Of a DNA stretch of 35,881 bases, positions 1 through 7,331 are shown in pieces. The first letter of the stretch is position 1; each line of letters opens with the position of its first letter. This DNA is from Pseudomonadota bacterium (lineage in GTDB: Bacteria > Desulfobacterota > Desulfovibrionia > Desulfovibrionales > Desulfomicrobiaceae). The DNA lies in NCBI GenBank assembly GCA_030529235.1, contig JAUMXF010000006.1, forward strand, positions 9,816 to 45,696, written 5' to 3'. A program made the position numbers and the translations under genes. The notes beneath the pieces were generated by a model that was given only the letters and a program-made list of their open reading frames with translations, did not search any database and was not told the origin of the DNA.

Positions 1-38
1 GATTTGGATGGCGGAGCGGCTATGCACACAGGCTTCAT
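1..38 (-). CDS. aroA: EPSP synthase, N-terminal fragment (runs off the window)
   Basis: Only the first 12 complete codons are inside the window. They read MKPVCIAAPPSK, and the next partial codon fits Ser. The (A/P)PSKS stretch is the hallmark N-terminal motif of 5-enolpyruvylshikimate-3-phosphate synthase, whose Lys binds phosphate and PEP. The ATG at 38..36 overlaps the pheA stop codon in an ATGA arrangement, so the two genes are probably translationally coupled. Location in an aromatic operon directly behind pheA supports the call. The rest of the protein cannot be seen, so completeness and activity are unknown. Confidence 0.8.
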   Translation of the reverse strand, partial: MKPVCIAAPPSK

Positions 39-1135
39 GCGTCCTCCCGTCCGTGCGGCGAAAGACCCGGAGGGTAGCTGCCCAGCACGCGCATGGTGTG
101 GCACAGCCCGGCCAGTTCGGCCATGGTGTCTGCATGCCGTTTCTGGGAGAGATCGCACTCCACATCCATGAAGAAGACATACTTCCATCTTTCGGCCTTG
201 AGGGGACGGGACTCCAGCTTGGCCAGATTGAGCCCTTTGGCGGCCAGCAGGTTCAGGACGGCGGCCAGAGCGCCGGGCCGGTCCGGAGTGGTCAGCAGCA
301 GGGAGGTCTTATCCCGGCCTTCGCCTGTGGCGGGCGCGGAACCGATGACCAGGAAGCGGGTCCAGTTGCCGGGCAGGTCCTGAATATCCCCGGCCACGAC
401 TTTGAGATTCCCGTGGCCGGTCAGGGCCGGGTGCCCGATGGCGGCCGCGCCCGGTCCTTCCTGTTCGGCCCGGATCGCCGCCTGGGCGGTGCTTTCTGTG
501 GGGACCACAGCGGCGTGGGGCATGCGGGCGCGCAGCCACGCCGCGCACTGGTCCAGGGCTTGGGGATGGGAATAGACGGTATGAATCCGCCCCAGATCAT
601 TGTGGGCGGCCAGCAGGGCATGGCTGACGCGGCTGTACAGCTCGGCGTGGATATGCACGGGATATTGCAGGAAAAGGTCGAGGCTCTGTCCCACGCTGCC
701 CTGCATGGAATTTTCAAGAGGAATGACGCCCAGATCGGCCTTGCGGGAGTCCACGGCCAGAAATACGCCGCGCAGGGTGGCCTGAGGAGCGAACTCCATG
801 GATTGCCCCAGATGCTCCAAAGCGGCCTGATGGGAAAATGTGCCCTCGGGGCCGAGGTAGGCTACGGCTTGCGGCCGTTGCAGGGCGCGGGACGAGGACA
901 GAACCTCGCGGTAGATGGAGAGCAGGTGCTCCTCGGGCAGATCGCCGCGGTTCAACCGGACCAGCCGGTCCAGTATTTCCTTTTCTCTGGACGGCTTGAA
1001 AACCTCTTCCGAAGATGCGGCCTTGATCCGTCCCACCTCGCGGCTCAGGACCGCGCGCTGGTTCAGAAGCTCCACGATGCGTTCGTCCAGGGCGTCGATC
1101 CGGTCCCGGATTCCGGGCAGATGTCCGGTGGTCAT
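35..1135 (-). CDS. pheA: Bifunctional chorismate mutase / prephenate dehydratase (P-protein)
   Basis: The 366-residue protein converts chorismate to prephenate and then to phenylpyruvate, the committed steps to phenylalanine. Residues 1-85 form an AroQ-type chorismate mutase domain (IDALDERIVELLNQRA near 13-28). The prephenate dehydratase domain starts at VAYLGPEGTFS (91-101) and carries the catalytic-region TRF motif at 259-261. A C-terminal ACT domain has the phenylalanine-binding PGAL (287-290) and ESRP (308-311) motifs, so feedback inhibition by Phe is expected from the family. The length is normal. It starts 3 bp after the DHQ synthase II stop and overlaps aroA by 4 bp, inside an operon that is probably controlled by the aromatic-rich leader upstream. 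Confidence 0.95.
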   Translation of the reverse strand: MTTGHLPGIRDRIDALDERIVELLNQRAVLSREVGRIKAASSEEVFKPSREKEILDRLVRLNRGDLPEEHLLSIYREVLSSSRALQRPQAVAYLGPEGTFSHQAALEHLGQSMEFAPQATLRGVFLAVDSRKADLGVIPLENSMQGSVGQSLDLFLQYPVHIHAELYSRVSHALLAAHNDLGRIHTVYSHPQALDQCAAWLRARMPHAAVVPTESTAQAAIRAEQEGPGAAAIGHPALTGHGNLKVVAGDIQDLPGNWTRFLVIGSAPATGEGRDKTSLLLTTPDRPGALAAVLNLLAAKGLNLAKLESRPLKAERWKYVFFMDVECDLSQKRHADTMAELAGLCHTMRVLGSYPPGLSPHGREDA

Positions 1136-1138
1136 GGG

Positions 1139-2107
1139 CTACTCCCTGATGTCTTCGTCGATGCGCATGCCGAAATGCCGTCCCGTCTGGTCCGTGCGGC
1201 AGAGCACCGTATCGCCCGCGGCCAGATCGACCACGCTGACCGGCGCGCCGTCGGCCCGGACCAGCCGGATGGTTTCGGCGTTCTGCAGGAAAACGGCTCC
1301 GGTTCTGTCGCCGCATCGGGCCTCGATGAGCAGCATGGGCCGGACCTCGGTTTTGCAGCGGCCCACGGTGGCCAGGGTGGTGGAACCGTCGGCGGCCGCG
1401 AGCAGGACTTCCGTCCCGGCGCGCAGCTCTTCCAGATAGGAAGTCCTGTCGCCGGGCATGACGGCATAGGCGTGCACGGCCCCGGCGTTGATCCTGAACG
1501 GCCGGGGAGCCACATAAGGATTGGATTCCGTTTCCGCGTTGACCAGAAAGGTGAAGGCGCTGGAGTTGCCCACCAGCATTCCCTGGCCGGGCCGCATCAG
1601 GGTCATGGTGTCCACGCAGACGCGGTGGCCGAGACCGGCCGGGGTAACGGCCGTGATCGTGGCCGTTTCCAGCGGCAGAATACCCTGGCTGAGCTTCAGC
1701 TCGCGGACAATGCTCTTCAGCTCGCCCGCGCCCCCGGGCGTGACGACAACGGTGTCCGCACCCCGCTCCAGAATGCCGGCGGCAAGCCTGGCCCTGTCCA
1801 GCCCCGCCGCTTCCACGGCCAGTCCGCCGGACTGGGCCAGAATGTTTTCCACGGGAATGATCTCCCAGCCCTCGCGCAGGATCACGGTCCGGCCCTGGGC
1901 GAGCAGTCGTACGGCCTCTTCTTCGTCAGACTTATCCTTGAGGGCGATGAATTCCAGTTCCCCGGCATCCAGAACGGGAATTTTGCTCAGAGCCCGCAGC
2001 GCCTCCAGATGTTCGGCCTCGGCGATGACGGCGTCCACTCCGGACTCCAGAGCCAGGGTGACTTCGCCCTTGTCGAAGGGCACGGCTTCAAAAAAGATTT
2101 TTTTCAT
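1139..2107 (-). CDS. 3-dehydroquinate synthase II (archaeal-type, AroB')
   Basis: This 322-residue protein belongs to the MJ1249-like DHQ synthase II family. The family carries out NAD-dependent oxidative deamination and cyclisation of 2-amino-3,7-dideoxy-D-threo-hept-6-ulosonate to 3-dehydroquinate, replacing the classical AroB route. It begins MKKIFFEAVPFDKGEV and has the family pattern of two alpha/beta segments followed by a Gly- and Ala-rich C-terminal half (VTPAGLGHRVCVDTM, GMLVGNSSAFTF). The start at 2107 is chosen because a GGAG ribosome site lies 7-11 bases upstream; the longer reading runs back through the neighbouring gene. It sits between its pathway partner ADH synthase and pheA, the arrangement known in Desulfovibrio. 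Specificity is inferred from family and context. Confidence 0.9.
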   Translation of the reverse strand: MKKIFFEAVPFDKGEVTLALESGVDAVIAEAEHLEALRALSKIPVLDAGELEFIALKDKSDEEEAVRLLAQGRTVILREGWEIIPVENILAQSGGLAVEAAGLDRARLAAGILERGADTVVVTPGGAGELKSIVRELKLSQGILPLETATITAVTPAGLGHRVCVDTMTLMRPGQGMLVGNSSAFTFLVNAETESNPYVAPRPFRINAGAVHAYAVMPGDRTSYLEELRAGTEVLLAAADGSTTLATVGRCKTEVRPMLLIEARCGDRTGAVFLQNAETIRLVRADGAPVSVVDLAAGDTVLCRTDQTGRHFGMRIDEDIRE

Positions 2108-2141
2108 GGCGTTTCTCCGGGCGTCAGCCCGACTTCGGCGT

Positions 2142-2948
2142 CTAGACGGCGTTTTCCTCGAACAGGGCCAGGGCCTGATCCACGGAGTAGTCCAGATGCA
2201 CCACGCTGTGCAGAGCCCGTACCAGCCGGGCCGGGTCCTCGGCCTGAAAGATGTTGCGCCCCATGGACAGCCCCGCGCCGCCGGCGGCGATGGAGTCGTA
2301 GGCCATCTGCAGGATTTCTCTGGGCGAGTCCATGCGCGGCCCGCCGGCAATGACCACGGGAACGCAGCAGCTTTCGGTCACTCTGGAGAAGGATTCGGGA
2401 TCGCCGGTGTAGGCCACCTTGATCACGTCGGCGCCCAGCTCCACGCCCAGACGGGCGCAGTGGGCCACGGTGGACGCGTCCCATTCGGACTTCACCTTGG
2501 GGCCGCGGGCATAGACCATGGCCAGGAGCGGAATGCCCCATTCGGCGCAGGACGCGGCCACCCGCCCCATGTCCCGGAGCATGTCCCGCTCCGATTCGTC
2601 ACCCAGGTTCAGATGCACGGACACGGCATCGGCGCCGAGCTTGATGCCTTCTTCCACCGTACCCACCAGAACCTTGGCGTTGGGGAAAGGGGATAGGCTG
2701 GTGCTGGCGGAAAGATGGATGATGAGTCCGATGTCCCGGCCGTGCCTGCGGTGTCCGCACCGGGCCAGTCCTTTGTGCATGAGCACGGCGTTGGCTCCGC
2801 CTTCGGCCACCTTGTCCACGGTGACCCGCGTGTCCACCAGCCCGTCGATGGGCCCCACCGTGGTGCCGTGATCCAGGGGCACGATGATGGTCCTCTCCGT
2901 GTTGCGGTTGAAAATCCGCTCCATCCGGATATTTTTTCCCATGTGCAT
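2142..2948 (-). CDS. 2-amino-3,7-dideoxy-D-threo-hept-6-ulosonate (ADH) synthase, AroA'/DhnA-type aldolase
   Basis: This 268-residue class I aldolase-fold enzyme is expected to condense a deoxy-ketohexose phosphate with L-aspartate semialdehyde, the first step of the alternative shikimate entry. With the start at 2948, the Schiff-base lysine is K177 (GADVIKVAY). The general acid/base candidates are D26 (PLDHG) and Y146 (MVYARG), matching the catalytic set known for the Methanocaldococcus enzyme. Three in-frame ATGs exist (2954, 2948, 2942). AAGGAGGG is one base from the first and about 7 from the second, so 2948 is preferred. It is the first gene of the aromatic operon and follows a terminator-bearing leader. 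A fructose-bisphosphate aldolase role is possible from homology, but the neighbours argue for aromatic synthesis. Confidence 0.9.
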   Translation of the reverse strand: MHMGKNIRMERIFNRNTERTIIVPLDHGTTVGPIDGLVDTRVTVDKVAEGGANAVLMHKGLARCGHRRHGRDIGLIIHLSASTSLSPFPNAKVLVGTVEEGIKLGADAVSVHLNLGDESERDMLRDMGRVAASCAEWGIPLLAMVYARGPKVKSEWDASTVAHCARLGVELGADVIKVAYTGDPESFSRVTESCCVPVVIAGGPRMDSPREILQMAYDSIAAGGAGLSMGRNIFQAEDPARLVRALHSVVHLDYSVDQALALFEENAV

Positions 2949-2986
2949 GATCATCCCTCCTTGGTTTCGACCGGGCTTCCAGCGGC

Positions 2987-3023
2987 GAAGAAAAAGGGCC
3001 GCCGGCGGTTGCCTGCGGCCCTT
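2987..3023 (-). terminator. Intrinsic terminator in the leader of the aromatic operon (putative attenuator)
   Basis: On the minus strand the arms AAGGGCCGC (3023-3015) and GCGGCCCTT (3002-2994) form a perfect 9-bp, GC-rich stem with a 12-nt loop. A T-tract TTTTTCTTC (2995-2987) follows. The hairpin lies about 40 bp upstream of the first structural gene, not behind a gene. It follows the short Phe/Tyr-rich leader ORF, which is the layout of a transcription attenuator. The loop contains GGCAACCGCC (3013-3004), complementary to GGCGTTGCC (3063-3055) near the end of the leader ORF, with one bulged base. Confidence 0.75.
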
Positions 3024-3050
3024 CGGTGCTTTGCACGTGTCGGAAAAAGG

Positions 3051-3140
3051 TTACGGCAACGCCTCCGGACCACAGGAGCCGTGCTGGTAATAGCCGTAAG
3101 CAAACACGCGCGGATTCTGGGTGGAAACGAAGCTTTTCAT
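3051..3140 (-). CDS. Aromatic leader peptide (29 aa), putative attenuator peptide
   Basis: This short ORF starts ATG at 3140-3138, ends TAA at 3053-3051 and encodes 29 residues. It contains two Phe (F4, F13) and three Tyr (Y15, Y17, Y18), with the dense block VFAYGYY at 12-18. It directly precedes an intrinsic terminator and then the aromatic amino acid operon, as pheL- or trpL-type leader peptides do. Segment GGCTCC (3080-3075), just beyond the Tyr block, can pair imperfectly with GGAGGC (3066-3061). A ribosome stalled at Tyr18 would cover the first segment. No clear Shine-Dalgarno lies at good spacing (AGGGA is 10 bases upstream), so translation may be leaderless or weak. The function is inferred; the peptide itself is probably only a sensor. 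Confidence 0.65.
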   Translation of the reverse strand: MKSFVSTQNPRVFAYGYYQHGSCGPEALP

Positions 3141-3152
3141 AATGTATTCGTC

Positions 3153-3180
3153 CCTATGCGCCGCCGCGGGATGCTGTCAA
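3153..3180 (-). promoter_or_regulatory. Putative sigma-70 promoter of the aromatic operon
   Basis: On the minus strand a consensus -35 TTGACA (3180-3175) is followed, after 16 bp, by CATAGG (3158-3153) as a weak -10; TAGGGA with an 18-bp spacer is an alternative. The start of transcription would fall near 3145, only a few bases before the leader ATG at 3140. This fits an attenuator arrangement but leaves almost no 5' untranslated region for the leader ORF. Confidence 0.5.
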
Positions 3181-3329
3181 GAAAGAATCCGGCAGGTTGC
3201 GAAATTTCTTCTGTCCCGCGTTTCCGGGACGGCTCCCAGAGCTTGCCGCCTGGACAGGCAGAGCATAGTGCGGGGAGAAAGGAAAACTCTGGGCGTGAAG
3301 ATCGCGGCCAGAAGACCATGGAGAAGCCC

Positions 3330-3746
3330 ATGACCACCGGAAAGGAACTGTCCAAGGTCGTCCGGAAACTCTGCCTGTGCTGCCAGGGGCAAAGCTGGAA
3401 GCTGGTCCGGGAGTGCGCCCAGAAGGGATGCCCTCTGCATGTCTTCCGGGACGGCGCGGCCGATGACGATGTCCTGCGTCCGGCCCTGGACGCCTTTTGT
3501 CTGGCCTGCGCGGGAAGTCCGGAAGATGTGCTTCACTGTCCGGCGGGACAGGCCATGGGCTCCCAGCCGCCCTGTCCGGCTCATCCTTTCCGGAGCGGCA
3601 CGCCAAGACAGCGGCTCCGGACGCTGCCCGGTCTGGTGACGCAGGAAGCTTTGCCCGCCCCGGAAGCGCCTCCGGCCGGAGAAGCTGAAGCCGCGGCGGC
3701 GCTCTTCCCGCTGGAATTTCTGGCTCCCGAAGCGCCGGATATCTGA
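3330..3746 (+). CDS. Small Cys-rich protein with two putative zinc-binding CxxC repeats
   Basis: A 138-residue protein of unknown function. The first half has CLCC followed by an R-E-C and KGCPLHVFR. The second half repeats the plan: CLAC, then LHC, and PPCPAHPFRSG. So there are two copies of C-x2-C-(x)n-C-(x)n-CP-x-H-x-F-R. A similar 'CLDCSGGS...CPLWPYR' pattern is familiar from small phage and proteobacterial proteins, which suggests metal binding, but no function is established. The C-terminal third is rich in Ala, Pro and Glu and probably disordered. The ATG at 3330 is preferred over the one at 3318 because GGAG lies six bases before it. It reads away from the aromatic operon and precedes the DUF2157 gene by 44 bp. 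Confidence 0.65.
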   Translation: MTTGKELSKVVRKLCLCCQGQSWKLVRECAQKGCPLHVFRDGAADDDVLRPALDAFCLACAGSPEDVLHCPAGQAMGSQPPCPAHPFRSGTPRQRLRTLPGLVTQEALPAPEAPPAGEAEAAAALFPLEFLAPEAPDI

Positions 3747-3790
3747 ACCGGGTGGTGATCCGGATTCCGTAACAACATCAGAGGATACAC

Positions 3791-5131
3791 ATGAGCAGAC
3801 TCGACAGAAAAACCAGAGCCAGGCTGGACGTCTGGACAAAGGCCGGGCTGATCTCCTCCGGGCAGGCGGCGGCCATTGACGCCTACGAAGAGGCCCGCGG
3901 CGGACCGTCCTGGGGAATCCTGGTCTTTGCGGGCTTCGGCGCGCTGGCGCTGGGCCTGGGCGTTATTTTGCTGTTCGCCTACAATTGGGAAAAGATGCAT
4001 AAATTCGCCAAGCTGGGCGTCATTTTCGGAGGGCTCGCTCTGGCGCACGGCGCAGGCTTGTGGCTGCGCCGGGAAAATCGTCCCCTTTTGGCCGAGACGG
4101 CCCACCTTGTGGGAACCATGCTCTTCGGCGCGGGCATTTTTCTGGTGGCGCAGATATACCACGTCTCCGCCCATTACCCTGACGCCTTCCTGATCTGGGC
4201 TCTCGGGGCGCTCCTTCTGACCTGGATTCTGCCCTCGGTTCAGCAGGGCTGGCTGGCCTCTGGACTGCTCTGCGCTTGGGCCTTTTCGGAATACATCTCC
4301 TACGATGCCAGAATGGCCGCCGCTCCGCTTCTGGTGTTCGCGGGCACGGGCCTTCCGGCCTGGAAGCTGCGCTCTCCGGCCTTGCTCACTGCCTCGGCCC
4401 TGTGCACCACCCTCACCGCCATGATGGGCATTGTCGTGAGCGATGAAACCATTTTCATGATTCTGCTGTCCATGGCCGTGCTCTTCGCTGCCCTGGGCTG
4501 GCTGCTCCGGCGGCGCGAGGACTTCCCGCAGGCTTCGGCCGTTTTCAGAAACGTGAGCCTTGCTTTGTACCTGCCCTTGGTGTTCGTCTTGAGCTTTTAC
4601 GACATGGGCAGATTTCTTCTGCCTGAAGCCGGGTTCTGGCAGGACGAGCCCTTTGTTTTCTGGGGCCGGCTGGTCGCGCTCCTGCTGGCAAGCGCCGTAC
4701 TGGGCGGCTGGGCCGTGTGGCAGGCCGTGCGCCGGGGCGAAGCGGGAAGTACCGCCTGCCGCGTGCATCTGTTGCTGCCTGTCGCGGTATATGCGGTCTA
4801 TCTGTTGCTTGCTCTGGTTTTTTCCGCAGACCTGCTTGATGTGGAACATTCATACACGGTTTGGGTGATTCTGGCCGCGCTGGGCAGCCTGGCCTTTCTC
4901 CACCATGCCGTGTTGGGACTATGGGGCGGCTCGCGCGAAACCCGGCCCTGGCTGGTGGCGGGAAGCGCCCTGCTGCTGACCGCATGGGTCTTCGCGCGGT
5001 TTGGCGATCTGTTTGAAAGCCTGCTGGCGAGGGGCGCGGCTTTTCTGGTCCTGGCCGGGGCTCTTTTCTTCATTGCGGCCATGTATCACCGTCAGCGGCG
5101 GGAAGCGGCCGCCGGGAGGAACGCGTCATGA
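3791..5131 (+). CDS. DUF2157 multi-pass membrane protein
   Basis: The 446-residue protein has a short soluble N-terminus (about 1-38, Arg/Lys-rich, LISSGQAAAIDAYEE), typical of the DUF2157 domain. Many hydrophobic spans follow from GILVFAGFGALALGLGVILL (about 41-60) to near the C-terminus, on the order of ten to twelve helices. The end is a basic cytoplasmic tail. It overlaps the next gene by 4 bp (ATGA). That gene encodes a GDYXLXY-domain protein, and the DUF2157 plus GDYXLXY pairing recurs in bacteria, which supports the call. The biochemical role is unknown; it should reside in the cytoplasmic membrane. An AGAGGA ribosome site precedes the chosen ATG. Confidence 0.85.
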   Translation: MSRLDRKTRARLDVWTKAGLISSGQAAAIDAYEEARGGPSWGILVFAGFGALALGLGVILLFAYNWEKMHKFAKLGVIFGGLALAHGAGLWLRRENRPLLAETAHLVGTMLFGAGIFLVAQIYHVSAHYPDAFLIWALGALLLTWILPSVQQGWLASGLLCAWAFSEYISYDARMAAAPLLVFAGTGLPAWKLRSPALLTASALCTTLTAMMGIVVSDETIFMILLSMAVLFAALGWLLRRREDFPQASAVFRNVSLALYLPLVFVLSFYDMGRFLLPEAGFWQDEPFVFWGRLVALLLASAVLGGWAVWQAVRRGEAGSTACRVHLLLPVAVYAVYLLLALVFSADLLDVEHSYTVWVILAALGSLAFLHHAVLGLWGGSRETRPWLVAGSALLLTAWVFARFGDLFESLLARGAAFLVLAGALFFIAAMYHRQRREAAAGRNAS

Positions 5132-6090
5132 AAACGGCAGCGGTCGTGGCCGCCATCATCATACAGTTTGCGGTGCTCGGCTGGATGGCCGGGCAGCGGG
5201 AATGGATCGTGCGTACCGGGCCTTCTGTCTGGTTGTGTACGGCACCTGTGGATCCGAGAGATCCGTTCCGGGGCGATTACGTAATCCTCGGGTACGAGAT
5301 TTCCACCATTCCGGCGGAGAAATGCGGCCCGGCGCTGCGGGCCAAAATGGATGAAATGAACGCGACGCGGCATTGGCAGCAGGAAACGGTCATCTTCGTG
5401 GCTCTGGAGGTCCGGAAAAACGGCTCCGCGGAAATCGCCAGTGCCGATCTGACCCCGCCCGAGTCGGGTCTGTTCATCAAGGGGCGGGTTCGGGGCAGCG
5501 GCGTCAGTTCCTCGGGATTGACCGGGGTGAGCTACGGCATTGACTTCTTTTTCGTGGAACAGGGACGGGGCCGTGAACTGGAGCGGGTCCCCGAGGGCAC
5601 GCCCGAAGGCATGCGCGTGCCGCTGGAAATGCGGGCGGCTCTCGGCTCCGGCGGAACGGCCGTTTTGACGGGTTACCGCTGGGGAGCTCTGGGCATTGAC
5701 CTGAAATCGGCATCGGAGACCAACGGCACCATGGAAATGATCCTGCACAATGTCTCCTCCGCCCCGGTGGCCGTGGTCCTGCCCGAGGACCAGCGGACCC
5801 TGCGGCTGCGGGAAACCCCGGGGATGGATGTCCCTGAACCTCGGACCTCGGCGCCCTTCTCGGACAGCGATGTGCGTGTACTGGCTCCGGGCGAATCCGT
5901 GGCCGTGCCCGTGCGCGTCCGGCCGCAATGGCGGGAGCGGTTTGAGGACAAGTCGTGGGCGGCATTTCAGCTTGTGTACACAGCGCCATCCGCCGCGGAA
6001 TGTGCGGCTCTGAAGGATTCGGACAAGATCTGGCGTGGTTCTCTGGTCAGCGACAGGTTTGCGCCCAGGGATACCGTGGTGGAGGAGTAG
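5128..6090 (+). CDS. GDYXLXY-domain membrane-anchored protein
   Basis: This 320-residue protein starts with a single hydrophobic segment (about residues 4-22), acting as a signal anchor or uncleaved signal. It is followed by the diagnostic GDYVILGYEI motif near residues 49-58, within PVDPRDPFRGDY. The rest is predicted to be an extracytoplasmic beta-rich region with a second part (about 200-320) of unrecognised type. It is translationally coupled to the DUF2157 gene through a 4-bp overlap, so the two products probably work together at the membrane. The function is not known for this family. It is the last gene of this plus-strand unit and ends 32 bp before the convergent CofD-like gene. Confidence 0.85.
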   Translation: MKTAAVVAAIIIQFAVLGWMAGQREWIVRTGPSVWLCTAPVDPRDPFRGDYVILGYEISTIPAEKCGPALRAKMDEMNATRHWQQETVIFVALEVRKNGSAEIASADLTPPESGLFIKGRVRGSGVSSSGLTGVSYGIDFFFVEQGRGRELERVPEGTPEGMRVPLEMRAALGSGGTAVLTGYRWGALGIDLKSASETNGTMEMILHNVSSAPVAVVLPEDQRTLRLRETPGMDVPEPRTSAPFSDSDVRVLAPGESVAVPVRVRPQWRERFEDKSWAAFQLVYTAPSAAECAALKDSDKIWRGSLVSDRFAPRDTVVEE

Positions 6091-6122
6091 GGCCTCGGCA
6101 TCACGGTCTCCGTCTGCCGGTT

Positions 6123-7331
6123 TCAGGCCGGTATGGAGCCGGGAGCGGTCCGTTCGGCCGGAGAATGGGCCAGTTCCAGCAGTGCCCGGCAGAGCAGATG
6201 CGGGTCAACGGCTCCGGCAGCGCTGGTCAGCGGTGTGACGACGACGCGTACGCCCAGACTGTTCAGTTCCCGCTCCGGACTGGCGCATCCCGGATAGGCC
6301 GCATTCGGATCGATCAGTACGTAGTCCAGCACGTCGTCTGGGGCGATGGCTTGCGGCGCGTCGGCCCGCAGATGGCGCAGCAGGACTTCCGTTTGCCCTT
6401 TGAGGGACAGGCCGATGCTTTCGGAATCGGGCAGGGTGTTGGGTACGAATACCTTGGGCGCGGCGGTCCGGCTTATGGCCCGGCCCACGCCGGACGGAAG
6501 CAGGTTGGCCACGAGGGAACTGTAAAAGCTGCCCATGGGATAGCAGATCAGATGGGCGGAGCGGATGCGCTCCAGAATGTCTTCCCCGGCGGGTGGCCGC
6601 ACGGGCCGGGCGGGCTCGTCCGGGCGCACCAGATGCAGTTCCCGCAGAGGAGATGTCAGCGGCGGCACTTCCTTGCCGGTCAGAAGGTGCTGCCCGAGAA
6701 TGCGCTGTCCGTTTTTCAGGACGCCCAGCAGGTGCAGATCATCTTCGAGCATGAGGCGCACATCTCCCCGTGCCGCCACCAGACCGGCATACAGCGCTGT
6801 CGCCGGGTCCATGCGCCGTCCATTTTCCAGATAGGCCGCCGTGAGCACAAGGTTCCCCAGGCTCGCTCCGCGCGGATCGAAATCCGGCCCGGCCTCCCGG
6901 AAGACGCCCAGCAGATGCCGAAGGCGAGCGTTCGCGGGCCCGGTCACCGCCGCAAGAAGCGGGTGTTCCCCCCTGGCCAGAGCGGCCAGCTCTGCGTGCA
7001 GAATTTCCGGATCGCCCTCCTTGGGCAGCCGGTGGGACAGCATGCCGCATATGGCGGAAATCTCCGGCCGGGAACAGTCTGCCAGGGCCATGAGGCGGCT
7101 GCGCATGTCGCCTACGGCGGGCATGCGGAAATACCGGCGCAGCACGGCCGAACTGCCTCCGGAGTCGAACGGAGTGACCAGATGGATGGAATGGGGCGTG
7201 TGTCCGGCCAGAACGCGGCTTGTTTCCCGCAGGGCCGTTCCGCCGGAGAAAAAAAGAATGCGCGGGCCCGGGGCGGCCTGAACGTCCCGCTTACTGATGG
7301 GGAGGCGTGGGATCGCTGTACTCCTCGCCAT
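6123..7331 (-). CDS. CofD/YvcK-superfamily protein
   Basis: A protein of about 402 residues with the N-terminal glycine-rich motif ILFFSGGTALRE (about 25-36) and HLVTPFDSGGSSAVLRR (about 50-66). These are characteristic of the CofD (2-phospho-L-lactate transferase) and YvcK (UPF0052) superfamily. Other family-like stretches include YPMGSFYSSLVANLLP and KVFVPNT. Some desulfovibrios carry a CofD-like protein of the so-called GAK system that resembles this, but no GAK partner genes are beside it, so that label is only a possibility. Substrate and role are unknown. The start is uncertain: 7331 is the ATG nearest the conserved core and overlaps the upstream gene by 41 bp without a clear ribosome site. 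No ATG lies between it and the core. Confidence 0.75.
   Translation of the reverse strand: MARSTAIPRLPISKRDVQAAPGPRILFFSGGTALRETSRVLAGHTPHSIHLVTPFDSGGSSAVLRRYFRMPAVGDMRSRLMALADCSRPEISAICGMLSHRLPKEGDPEILHAELAALARGEHPLLAAVTGPANARLRHLLGVFREAGPDFDPRGASLGNLVLTAAYLENGRRMDPATALYAGLVAARGDVRLMLEDDLHLLGVLKNGQRILGQHLLTGKEVPPLTSPLRELHLVRPDEPARPVRPPAGEDILERIRSAHLICYPMGSFYSSLVANLLPSGVGRAISRTAAPKVFVPNTLPDSESIGLSLKGQTEVLLRHLRADAPQAIAPDDVLDYVLIDPNAAYPGCASPERELNSLGVRVVVTPLTSAAGAVDPHLLCRALLELAHSPAERTAPGSIPA

Noticed and set aside
8-2353. Very long plus-strand reading frame opposite pheA and DHQ synthase II
   Set aside because: Gly/Gln/His-rich translation without domains, exactly antisense to well-supported genes; a GC-rich shadow frame. 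The same applies to the long plus frames at 7990-9993, 9963-12998 and 13713-15716 opposite the qmo/apr genes, and to 18407-20824 minus.
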